From the NCBI GenBank assembly GCA_947070915.1, contig CAMTDY010000022.1, forward strand, positions 1-21,783: DNA of 21,783 nucleotides, written 5' to 3'. The stretch comes from an uncultured Roseburia sp. (lineage in GTDB: Bacteria > Bacillota > Clostridia > Lachnospirales > Lachnospiraceae). Position 1 is the first letter of the stretch; each line of letters opens with the position of its first letter. Under the pieces are notes generated by a model that was not told the origin of the DNA, did no database searches, and saw only the letters and a list, made by a program, of their open reading frames with translations. This document shows positions 1 to 5,459 of this stretch, piece by piece. A program made the position numbers and the translations under genes.

Positions 1-1
1 T

Positions 2-52
2 CTTACTCTGAAACAGGTGCTTGAATTAGAAAAAGAATTGCAGCCAGTATAA
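2..52 (+). CDS. C-terminal end of a gene entering from the left edge (partial, unknown)
   Basis: Reading frame 2 is open from the window edge and ends in TAA at 50-52, giving a 16-residue tail (LTLKQVLELEKELQPV). The residues look like an amphipathic helix, but this is too short to identify. It could equally be a chance open frame. Confidence 0.25.
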   Translation, partial: LTLKQVLELEKELQPV

Positions 53-339
53 TGTTTGTTGCCGAAATTCCATCGAATTTCCAGTGCTTCTATTTTGCTT
101 CTAAAATTTTTAGAAGTCTCAGGATAATAGAAATAATATACGAAATAGGTGGATTAAAATGCATGAAAAAGATACAAAAGTATCTTAAAATCATATAGAT
201 GAGACGAGTTCGAATAGCGGACATTTGGACTGAAAAGTGCGCAAAATCGGCACTTTTCGGTCTTTCTTTTTGCTCCGTGAGATTGTTTTGAGATTGATAT
301 TGAAACACTTTCCATATATTCCACGAAAAGAGAATCTGA
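53..339. other. AT-rich intergenic stretch with no convincing gene
   Basis: No ORF here looks like a protein. The stretch contains a perfect 19-nt palindrome at 98-116 (CTTCTAAAA / TTTTAGAAG around one T), a small hairpin at about 169-186 (AAGATAC-AAAA-GTATCTT), and the terminator listed at 228-271. It probably separates the gene running in from the left from the small-peptide locus that starts at the 340-368 promoter. Confidence 0.5.
228..271 (+). terminator. Rho-independent terminator
   Basis: A 13-bp stem (GACTGAAAAGTGC at 228-240 with GCACTTTTCGGTC at 250-262, one T-G wobble) has a 9-nt loop and is followed by TTTCTTTTT. This is a textbook intrinsic terminator for plus-strand transcription. 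It lies just upstream of the next promoter. Confidence 0.75.
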
Positions 340-368
340 TTGAAATTCCTGTCGAACTGTGGTAGTAT
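340..368 (+). promoter_or_regulatory. Sigma-A promoter of the small hydrophobic peptide gene
   Basis: The -35 box TTGAAA (340-345) and -10 box TAGTAT (363-368) are separated by exactly 17 bp. Transcription should start near 375, leaving a leader of about 120 nt before the 32-aa ORF at 495. The leader is rich in competing CCCTCC and GGAGGG segments. Confidence 0.7.
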
Positions 369-374
369 TTCATT

Positions 375-494
375 GGGACTACCAGGATGGTAGGCGGTTA
401 GCCCTCTCCGGAGGGACTGTGACCCTCCGTTTACATAGAAACCCGAAAGGGAATCTAAAGAAATCCATGATTTCTTGAAAGGAGGGCTGAGCCA
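375..494 (+). promoter_or_regulatory. Structured leader that can hide the ribosome site
   Basis: The leader holds alternating C-rich and G-rich blocks: CCCTC about 402-406, CGGAGGG about 409-415, CCCTCCG about 423-429, and the Shine-Dalgarno AAAGGAGGG at 478-486. CGGAGGG can pair with CCCTCCG, and either C-rich block can pair with the Shine-Dalgarno. CGGTTAGCCC at 395-404 is the exact reverse complement of 642-651 in the 3' UTR of the same transcript, so the mRNA can close on itself. Pairings were found by eye; no folding energy was calculated. Confidence 0.5.
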
Positions 495-593
495 ATGGAT
501 ATTTTAGGACTTATGGCAGTGTTAAGCTTTGGCTTGACCTGCTTTGGAATAGGATACTCTATCGGTAAAGATAGTAGCAAGACACAGAAATAG
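495..593 (+). CDS. 32-aa hydrophobic peptide, candidate type I toxin
   Basis: ATG at 495 follows a very strong Shine-Dalgarno (AAAGGAGGG, 8-nt spacing) and the ORF ends with TAG at 591-593. The peptide is one short membrane helix (about residues 3-22, LLMAVLSFGLTCFGIGY-like) with a polar, lysine-bearing tail ending KDSSKTQK. A single helix, a charged C-terminus, a long structured leader, a terminator right behind, and a convergent antisense promoter are the hallmarks of type I toxins such as Fst/TxpA and the so-called holin-like toxins. I cannot assign it to a named family. It may stabilise the integrase-bearing element next to it. It could instead be a harmless small membrane peptide under RNA control. 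Confidence 0.6.
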   Translation: MDILGLMAVLSFGLTCFGIGYSIGKDSSKTQK

Positions 594-701
594 CCGCCCC
601 GGTCCGACAAACTGAGCGGCTGTTTCAGCAACTTATAAGTTGGGCTAACCGTCTATCGGTAGCCCTATGGGGGCACCTGTTACCAGCAGGTGTCCTTCTT
701 T
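592..701 (-). ncRNA. Candidate antisense RNA (antitoxin) against the small-peptide mRNA
   Basis: The minus-strand promoter at 708-736 would start an RNA near 701 that reads through the terminator stem, the 3' UTR and up to the stop codon of the 32-aa gene. A minus-strand terminator-like hairpin (AGCCGCTC with GGGCGGCT, plus positions 592-599 and 614-621) followed by a T-rich stretch would end it at roughly 580-590. The RNA would be about 110 nt and fully complementary to the 3' end of the peptide mRNA. Its existence is inferred from the promoter, the terminator and the layout. Confidence 0.5.
642..667 (+). promoter_or_regulatory. 3'-UTR hairpin competing with the leader
   Basis: GGGCTAACCG (642-651) and CGGTAGCCC (659-667) form a 9-bp stem with one bulged A around a short loop. 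The first strand is also perfectly complementary, without the bulge, to 395-404 in the leader. The two pairings are mutually exclusive, so this looks like a switch element. The antisense RNA covers it. Confidence 0.5.
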
Positions 702-702
702 A
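671..702 (+). terminator. Terminator of the small-peptide mRNA
   Basis: GGGCACCTG (671-679) pairs with CAGGTGTCC (687-695), 9 bp with one wobble, followed by TTCTTTATG. The same stem would sit at the 5' end of the antisense RNA. Confidence 0.6.
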
Positions 703-707
703 TGTTC

Positions 708-736
708 AATATACCACAATCTGTGCAGGGTTTCAA
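708..736 (-). promoter_or_regulatory. Sigma-A promoter of the antisense RNA
   Basis: On the minus strand, TTGAAA (736-731) and TATATT (713-708) are separated by exactly 17 bp. The -35 box overlaps the integrase stop codon at 733-735, so the promoter is packed against the end of that gene and fires in the same direction as the integrase, towards the peptide gene. Confidence 0.65.
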
Positions 737-1833
737 GTGCTTTCTTCTGGCGGCGGTGTCCGGCGGAACTGGTTCAGCCTATCGGCCAGCTTCTGATCCT
801 TGTCTGGGTACAGATGGGAATAGGTGTCAAGTGTCGTCTTTACTGATTCATGCCCCAGGCGGTCAGCTATCTCCAATGGGGTAAAGCCGAGTTCTATGAG
901 CATACTTGCGTGGCTGTGCCGCAGGTCGTGTACTCGGATCGGCGTCAGCCCTGCCTTTTCGGATGCCCGCTTTATCTCCTTTTCCAGAGCGGATTTTGTA
1001 AAATAGAAGATTCGGTCTCTCTTTCCAATCCCGTAGAGCTTTGAAATATACTCATGAATATCATCATACAGAAAATCCGGAATGGAGATACACCGCTTGG
1101 CTTTGGGTGTCTTCGGTTCCAGAAACAGTTCCTCCCCCTTTACTTTTGCATAATTCTTATTGATATCCACCCGCTTAGAGGGAAGAATGTCTGCAGGAGT
1201 GAGTGCCAGCAGCTCCCCGGACCGCATCCCGGTATAAAAAAGCATATCAAAAGCCAGTTTTACGGATGATTTCCGGATAGCACCGGAAAACTGTTCATAT
1301 TGTTCCTGCGTCCAGATGTGCATTTCGTCTGCTTTGCTTTTTCCCATGCTGCCGGCGGCCTTACAGGGATTGAATGCAAGGTGGTAATGGGACACAGCAT
1401 AATTCATCAGCGCCGAAAGCTGGTTGTTGACCGTTTTTAGATATGTCTGGGAGAATGGTTTTCTATTCTCGTCGCGGTATGAAATCAATTCATTCTGCCA
1501 TTTCCGGATTTTTATGGTGTCAATATCACACACCTTCAGCCTACCGAAGTAGGGGAGCAGCTTGCCCTCGATGATAAAGCGCTTATTTTCCATTGTGGTA
1601 GGTTTCAGTCTATGTTCCATGTCTTCCAGATGATTTTCTACGAGTGAGGAAAAGAGTATGTCGCTGGTATTCTTCTCCTGATCCAGAAATGACCGTTCAT
1701 ACTCCTTTGCCTCCCGCTGTGTTTTGAATCCTCTTTTACAAGTATGTTTATTCTGCCCGGTCCAGTCCGTATAATTAAAGGCAGCATACCACATGGTTTT
1801 ACCACTTTTTAAGGTGTATTTGTATGCTGGCAT
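733..1833 (-). CDS. int: Tyrosine recombinase / integrase of a mobile element
   Basis: This 366-aa protein is a phage/ICE-type tyrosine integrase that would insert or excise the element by site-specific recombination. An N-terminal arm-binding segment (about 1-50, KSGKTMWYAAFNY) is followed by a SAM-like core-binding domain (about 60-160) and the catalytic domain. The catalytic residues are visible: Arg in YTGMRSGELLAL, His-x-x-Arg in VHDLRHSHAS, the second His in LGHESVKTTL, and the nucleophilic Tyr in LDTYSHLYP. The start at 1833 is set by AGGAGG at 1841-1846; an upstream in-frame start at 1884 lacks such a site. Length and motifs suggest a functional enzyme. No excisionase gene is seen beside it; upstream lies a fragment of an unrelated gene. 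The 3' end meets the small-peptide/antisense locus. Confidence 0.9.
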   Translation of the reverse strand: MPAYKYTLKSGKTMWYAAFNYTDWTGQNKHTCKRGFKTQREAKEYERSFLDQEKNTSDILFSSLVENHLEDMEHRLKPTTMENKRFIIEGKLLPYFGRLKVCDIDTIKIRKWQNELISYRDENRKPFSQTYLKTVNNQLSALMNYAVSHYHLAFNPCKAAGSMGKSKADEMHIWTQEQYEQFSGAIRKSSVKLAFDMLFYTGMRSGELLALTPADILPSKRVDINKNYAKVKGEELFLEPKTPKAKRCISIPDFLYDDIHEYISKLYGIGKRDRIFYFTKSALEKEIKRASEKAGLTPIRVHDLRHSHASMLIELGFTPLEIADRLGHESVKTTLDTYSHLYPDKDQKLADRLNQFRRTPPPEEST

Positions 1834-2278
1834 ATTTATTCCTCCTAACCAGTGGCTTTTTTTCGGTTGTAACAGATGTACCATCTACGGAAATCCCAAT
1901 CATATTGTGCAAAAGATTCAAAAAGGAAAAAGAGATTCCGACGATAGCATTTCCACCAGCAGAGATGGATTGTTTAACCATATTTTCCAAGGAAAGCTGT
2001 TTAACTGCTTTAATTTTCTCAGAATATCCATATGTATCCATCCCCAAAGGAGTGGTTATGCATGCTTCCAAGTAGGAAGCTAATCCAGATCCAATAACGT
2101 ACTCTCCAGAAACTAAACCATGATATTTTGATATAACATATCCATCAAAAGCATAACCAGTAGTAAGCATATGATTTTTAAGTTTTTCGTCATATTGATT
2201 CTGTAATTCTATTTTTTGCTGATTGATTTTTACCTGCTGTTCGCTTTTCTGTTTGTCCATTTCTTGTGAAATGGCAGT
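1799..2278 (-). pseudogene. YbjQ-like (UPF0145) protein fragment
   Basis: The minus-strand frame encodes a lysine/glutamine-rich helical segment (MDKQKSEQQVKINQQ...) and then a recognisable YbjQ/UPF0145 domain: LTTGYAFDGYVISKYHGLVSGEYVIGSG, YSEKIKAVKQLSLENMVKQ, GGNAIVGISFSF and the C-terminal NMIGISVDGTSV. YbjQ-family proteins form small oligomeric beta-rich domains of uncertain function. The family normally ends a few residues after the GTSV segment. Here the frame runs on for about 22 residues into the start of the integrase gene, stopping at 1799. The N-terminal side is also cut: beyond about 2278 the opposite strand carries a mobilization-gene fragment and no ribosome site is present. I read it as a gene fragment joined to two element pieces. 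The exact 5' junction (2260-2300) is a guess. Confidence 0.6.
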
Positions 2279-2639
2279 TGGCAGAGCCGGGGCATTGATG
2301 AGTGCAAAGGCATACCGGGATAAAAAGGCTTTACCGCTTGTGGAAAAAGTGAAAGAGGTCGTTAAAAATCTGACTATCAAATGCGTGCAGCTTACGGAAC
2401 AGGGCAAGAAGCTGACCGCCAAAGTGGACGGGCAACAGAAGTAGATTAGCCGCTTGACGGATAAGGTCATGGAGCAGAGCGACACCATAGAGCGTTTGCA
2501 GGAGAAAGCGTCTGATTTGGGGCGTTTGGAGCGTCATTTAGGCAGAGAGCAGGTGCAGTTGATAGTAGAACGGTCAAAGGCGTTAGAACAGGCGGAGAGG
2601 GCAAATAAACGCCCGAAACGTGCCTTTGAAATGAGCTGA
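2279..2639 (+). pseudogene. C-terminal fragment of a plasmid-mobilization/recombination (Mob/Pre-like) protein
   Basis: One plus-strand frame reads as a long coiled-coil rich in K, E and Q: AKAYRDKKALPLVEKVKEVV..., then TAG at 2442-2444, then ISRLTDKVMEQSDTIERLQEKASDLGRLERHLGREQVQLIVERSKALEQAE, ending with TGA at 2637-2639. The coiled-coil tail resembles the C-terminal region of Mob/Pre-type relaxases on Clostridia mobilizable elements. The family call rests on composition and remembered motifs, not a search. The relaxase domain itself is missing, and an amber codon interrupts the frame where Glu or Gln would fit. The 5' end meets the YbjQ-like fragment. Confidence 0.5.
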
Positions 2640-2663
2640 TAGGAAAGTGAGGATTGATAGGAT

Positions 2664-2979
2664 ATGACGGATATGGAGAAGAAAGTCATGGTACGGCTGT
2701 GTGCTAAAATCGTGGCGGAAACAGACCTATACGAAACGGATAAGGAAGTGCAAAATCTGATAGACTGGGTATGCCTTTTGGAGCAGATAAAGGAAAACAA
2801 TAATACAATCCGCAATCTGACCGAGAAATACAAGAAGTTAGAGCCGGATTGCCGGGAGGGAGTGCGGGCGCAGTTGGAGCGCATGAAAGAACTCTGCAAA
2901 GAGCGCAATAGCCTTTTATGAAAAGCAGAACGAATTTAAAGGGCAGAAACAGAAGATAGAGAAATCATTGGAGCGATAA
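2664..2979 (+). pseudogene. Mobilization-associated hypothetical protein with a terminal frameshift
   Basis: The ORF begins at ATG 2664 after AGGAT and encodes 85 residues, largely helical and charged (MTDMEKKVMVRLCAKIVAETDLYETD..., LTEKYKKLEPDCREGVRAQLERMKEL), stopping at 2919-2921. A one-base shift at about 2914 restores a frame that keeps the same composition (FYEKQNEFKGQKQKIEKSLER) to TAA at 2977-2979, so the gene looks frameshifted near its end. It lies 24 bp after the Mob-like fragment in the same direction, as accessory genes of mobilizable elements often do. Function unknown. It might still make a functional 85-aa protein. Confidence 0.5.
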
Positions 2980-2986
2980 AAGATGT

Positions 2987-3020
2987 GGGGTGTAGCGATT
3001 GCTATGCCCCTTATTTCTTA
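2987..3020 (+). terminator. Terminator after the mobilization remnants
   Basis: GGGGTGTAGC (2987-2996) pairs with GCTATGCCCC (3001-3010), 10 bp with two wobbles around GATT, followed by TTATTTCTTA. It isolates the next gene from upstream transcription. Confidence 0.65.
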
Positions 3021-3021
3021 G

Positions 3022-3050
3022 TGGTAAATAAAGCATAGATATGATATAAT
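3022..3050 (+). promoter_or_regulatory. Extended -10 promoter of the histidine-phosphatase gene
   Basis: A perfect TATAAT at 3045-3050 is preceded by TGA at 3042-3044, giving an extended -10 (TGnTATAAT). The -35 at 17-bp spacing (TGGTAA, 3022-3027) is poor, as is common with extended -10 promoters. It lies between the terminator and the ribosome site of the next gene. Confidence 0.6.
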
Positions 3051-3085
3051 CAAATAGACAAATCGAGATTGAAGTGGAGAAAAAG

Positions 3086-3670
3086 ATGACAACAGTATAT
3101 TTTGTTAGGCACGCAGAATCTAATTATAATAACCATGACGATATGTCAAGAGAGCTTTCGAATAAAGGATTACAAGACAGAAAACTTGTAACGAACTTTT
3201 TATTGGATAAGCATATTGATGTTGTATTATCAAGCCCATATAAGCGAGCCATTGATACGGTTGCTGATTTTGCAGAAACTGTGAATTTGGAAATTGAGAC
3301 TGTAGAAGATTTTAGAGAACGAAGGGTTGATAATGAATGGATAGCTGATTTTAACTCTTTCTGTAAAAAACAGTGGGAAGATTTTAAATACAAATTATCG
3401 GATGGTGAAACATTAGAGGAAGTACAAAGTAGAAACATAAAGGCATTAAATAAAGTGTTAGGAATTTATAATGGAAAAAATATTACTATAGGGAGTCATG
3501 GAACTGCATTAAGTACAATCATTAACTATTATGACAAAACATTTAGTTATTCCGATTTTGAAAAGATTAAGAATGTAATGCCATGGGTAGTGAAATTTGT
3601 TTTTGAGAATAATGTTTGTATAAAAATTGAGAAATGTAATTTGTTTGAAAATCAGTTCGCTAAATGCTAG
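3086..3670 (+). CDS. Histidine phosphatase (phosphoglycerate-mutase-like) family protein
   Basis: This 194-aa cytoplasmic protein belongs to the histidine phosphatase superfamily. The phosphohistidine motif VRHAES is at about residues 7-12, the second arginine lies in SSPYKRAIDT, and the second catalytic histidine in ITIGSHGTALS. Family members dephosphorylate sugar phosphates, nucleotides or proteins; the substrate cannot be deduced. ATG 3086 is preferred because GGAG (3076-3079) sits 6 nt upstream; a GTG at 3074 is in frame but has no ribosome site. The gene is intact amid broken mobile-element genes, AT-rich, and has its own promoter and upstream terminator, so it is probably transferred cargo. 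Similar proteins are often annotated only as histidine phosphatase family protein. Confidence 0.85.
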   Translation: MTTVYFVRHAESNYNNHDDMSRELSNKGLQDRKLVTNFLLDKHIDVVLSSPYKRAIDTVADFAETVNLEIETVEDFRERRVDNEWIADFNSFCKKQWEDFKYKLSDGETLEEVQSRNIKALNKVLGIYNGKNITIGSHGTALSTIINYYDKTFSYSDFEKIKNVMPWVVKFVFENNVCIKIEKCNLFENQFAKC

Positions 3671-3676
3671 TTTATT

Positions 3677-3829
3677 GGGGAGGTACATGAAGCGACAAAA
3701 CGAAAGTGGAAGGGAAGTAATTCTTGTAATGATTGCAGATATGTTTGGAGATTTCCAAAATACAACGCAATGATATTTGCCCATGTGGTTCAAGTAAAAA
3801 TATAAAAAGTGTTGCTTAGGAACAATTCT
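3677..3829 (+). pseudogene. Relic of a small zinc-ribbon protein (frameshifted)
   Basis: The frame through 3725 reads KRKWKGSNSCNDCRYVWRFPKYN, and a shift of frame at about 3767 continues NDICPCGSSKNIKSVA and a stop near 3819. Joined, this gives two Cys pairs (CNDC and CPCG), as in a zinc ribbon. No start codon is visible in the first frame, so it is at best a broken gene. The alternative is chance. Low confidence. Confidence 0.3.
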
Positions 3830-4003
3830 ATGGCTGTAGCATTAAAAGAAGATTACCAGAGAGCTTTGGACGAACAAAAGAAAGAAGTCTGAGAGCTTGT
3901 AATGGCTGGACTGGAACAGATAAAAGAGGGAAAGACAAAAGACTTTAATACTATGTGTGACAGATTGGAGAAGAAATACAGGGATGAGGCAATATCAAAT
4001 TAG
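3830..4003 (+). pseudogene. Antitoxin of a RelE/ParE-type module, with in-frame stop
   Basis: From ATG 3830 the frame reads MAVALKEDYQRALDEQKKEV, then TGA at 3890-3892, then ELVMAGLEQIKEGKTKDFNTMCDRLEKKYRDEAISN and TAG at 4001-4003. Without the TGA this is a 57-residue helical, charged protein. Its last 20 bases overlap the start of the toxin gene, the usual antitoxin-toxin arrangement. The family is not certain. An ATG at codon 25 (3902-3904) could still allow a shorter C-terminal piece containing the likely toxin-binding half. Confidence 0.55.
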
Positions 4004-4235
4004 GATTACGGAGTTGGCAGAGGAAGATTTAGAAAATGCTGGCGATTACATTGCCTATGAATTGAAAAATCTGTCTGCTGCTGAAAATACAGTAAGTGGG
4101 ATTCGTACAAGGATAAATTCTCTGGTAAACTTTCCAGAGAGAAATGAATTGGATGAAGATGAGTTACTTGCTGGATTGGGTGTTTTACGGGCAATCTACT
4201 CACAAATCCATTCCCTATTCTCAATTTTTAGGTAA
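3984..4235 (+). pseudogene. RelE/ParE-family toxin, C-terminally truncated by an IS remnant
   Basis: The start at 3984 overlaps the antitoxin reading frame by 20 bp. The first 67 residues look like a RelE/ParE-superfamily toxin: MRQYQIRITELAEEDLENAGDYIAYELKN, then IRTRINSLVNFPERNELDEDELLAGLGV. In this family GLGV is normally followed by the strand carrying Arg/Tyr residues and a final VLYxRRD-like segment. Here the sequence changes to LRAIYSQIHSLFSIFR and stops. The break coincides with the left repeat of the adjacent IS4-type remnant at 4187. The active form would be a ribosome-dependent RNase or a gyrase inhibitor; this copy is very probably inactive. Confidence 0.65.
4187..4195 (+). repeat. 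Putative left terminal repeat of the IS4-type remnant
   Basis: ACGGGCAAT occurs here and as its reverse complement at 5066-5074, bracketing the transposase remnant; some inner positions also match. The left copy sits exactly where the toxin stops resembling its family. Nine bases is short and could be chance. Confidence 0.35.
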
Positions 4236-5156
4236 CTTTTCATCAGAGATTCCTCCATTTGTATCAAAATAGGCGGTTTCAAAGGCACGACAGGGTAAAT
4301 TTCACATAAAGCGTTTCTTGAACTGTTTCAACTTTCTGTGAAATGCTTCTATTCCCAGACGTCAGATTTACGCACATGGAATAGTTTCCATATTTATGCT
4401 GTTGACGGAAGTACAATACAGGTTCCGGAATCAAAAGAGAATTATGAAGTGTTTGGCGGTAATCCGAATAAAACAGAAAAGGTGTCGCCGCTTGCCTCCG
4501 TATCAGTTCTTTATGACGTGATAAACGACATTCTGGTTGACGTTTCCCTTCATTCCTACCGCCACAGTGAACGGGAATCTGCCAAATCCCATATGGATTT
4601 TTTGCCCGGGTTTCCAAACAGCATTGTACTTTTTGATAGGGGATACCCCTCAGAGGACATGTTCCGTTATCTAAATTCCAAAGGGATACTGTTTCTTATG
4701 CGTGTGCCAAAGTCATTCAAAAAAGTCATATCAGAGCAGGAAGACGCTTTGTTTACATATCCCGCTTCCCATGATAAAGAACCACTTACTTTAAGGAGCA
4801 TTCACTTTTCATTGGAAGATGGAACCACGGAATATTTGATTACAAATCTGACATCAGAACAGATGCCTGTAGAAAATTTTCCAGATTTATACCAACTACG
4901 CTGGGGTGTTGAAAGCAAATACAGGGAGCTTAAAAACCGTCTTAGAAAAATATCAGACTGTCTCAAAACCAACAGTCTCGTTTGTGATGCAATTATTTAT
5001 AAAAATAACCACCATCTCCTGTTATCACTAATTTTTTTTGAAACATATACTCTTAAGTTGACGACATTGCCCGTTTTACGGGTGGGGGCGACTGTGTTAC
5101 TAACCGTTTTATCGTATCCAGATGCGCCTGATACTACGTTGAATTTGAGTATTTGA
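4236..5156 (+). pseudogene. IS4-type transposase remnant
   Basis: The main open frame (GTG 4338 to TGA 5154-5156, 272 aa) carries the DDE motifs of IS4-type transposases: first Asp in YAVDGSTIQVP, second Asp in VLFDRGYPSEDMF, and the YREK region LYQLRWGVESKYRELKNRL with its catalytic Glu. The same frame continues upstream through IGGFKGTTG, a TAA at 4296-4298 and ISHKAFLELFQLSV, which reads as N-terminal transposase with a nonsense codon; the first part of the protein is missing. After LKNRL (about 4950) the sequence no longer resembles an IS4 C-terminus, so the tail is also replaced. It is therefore a dead, rearranged copy. It interrupts the toxin gene on its left. Confidence 0.7.
5066..5074 (-). 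repeat. Putative right terminal repeat of the IS4-type remnant
   Basis: ATTGCCCGT is the reverse complement of 4187-4195. If real, the remnant element is about 888 bp, shorter than typical IS4 elements, consistent with internal deletion. No convincing target-site duplication is visible. Confidence 0.3.
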
Positions 5157-5354
5157 CTGAGTTTTTATGGAAGAGGATGTTTTTTTGCATGATGTCGAGG
5201 TTGTTTTAGTGACAACAGTTTTTGGGGGCATTGCAGCAATCTTGAGTTGACGTGTAATCGTTGAAGAGGTAAATCTCTTGAAAAAGGAGCCACTTATTTC
5301 TAAAACCACAGATTTATTTACACTACCGCTGTGCCAGCCATAAAAAGAAAAATA
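5157..5354. other. Intergenic debris without a recognisable gene
   Basis: Neither strand gives a protein that looks real. The minus strand has a 66-codon open frame rich in Ser, Thr and Lys (5109-5309) with no ribosome site or family resemblance. The stretch lies between two transposase remnants and is probably decayed insertion-sequence DNA. Confidence 0.4.
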
Positions 5355-5459
5355 TTAATTAGAACTTCTTAAAAATCCTAGTTTTTCCATGGTGAGACTA
5401 TTTCCTGCGATACCCATAAGCAAAACATTCCATTTTTCTCTACCTTCAGCAGCGTTATC
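5355..5459 (-). pseudogene. C-terminal tail of a transposase
   Basis: The minus-strand frame ending in TAA at 5355-5357 encodes 34 codons, DNAAEGREKWNVLLMGIAGN and a short tail LGFLRSSN. This resembles the extreme C-terminus of some IS transposases (a KWNVLLMGIAGN-like ending, perhaps IS1182-like). It begins within the stop codon of aroE, so the rest of the element is gone and the breakpoint lies at the aroE end. Family assignment is tentative. Confidence 0.45.

Noticed and set aside
199..291. 30-codon plus-strand ORF starting MRRVRIADIWTEK
   Set aside because: It lies across the 228-271 terminator hairpin and has no ribosome site, so the reading frame is most likely incidental.
5109..5309. 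66-codon minus-strand ORF rich in Ser, Thr and Lys
   Set aside because: No ribosome site, no family resemblance, low complexity, and it crosses transposase debris.
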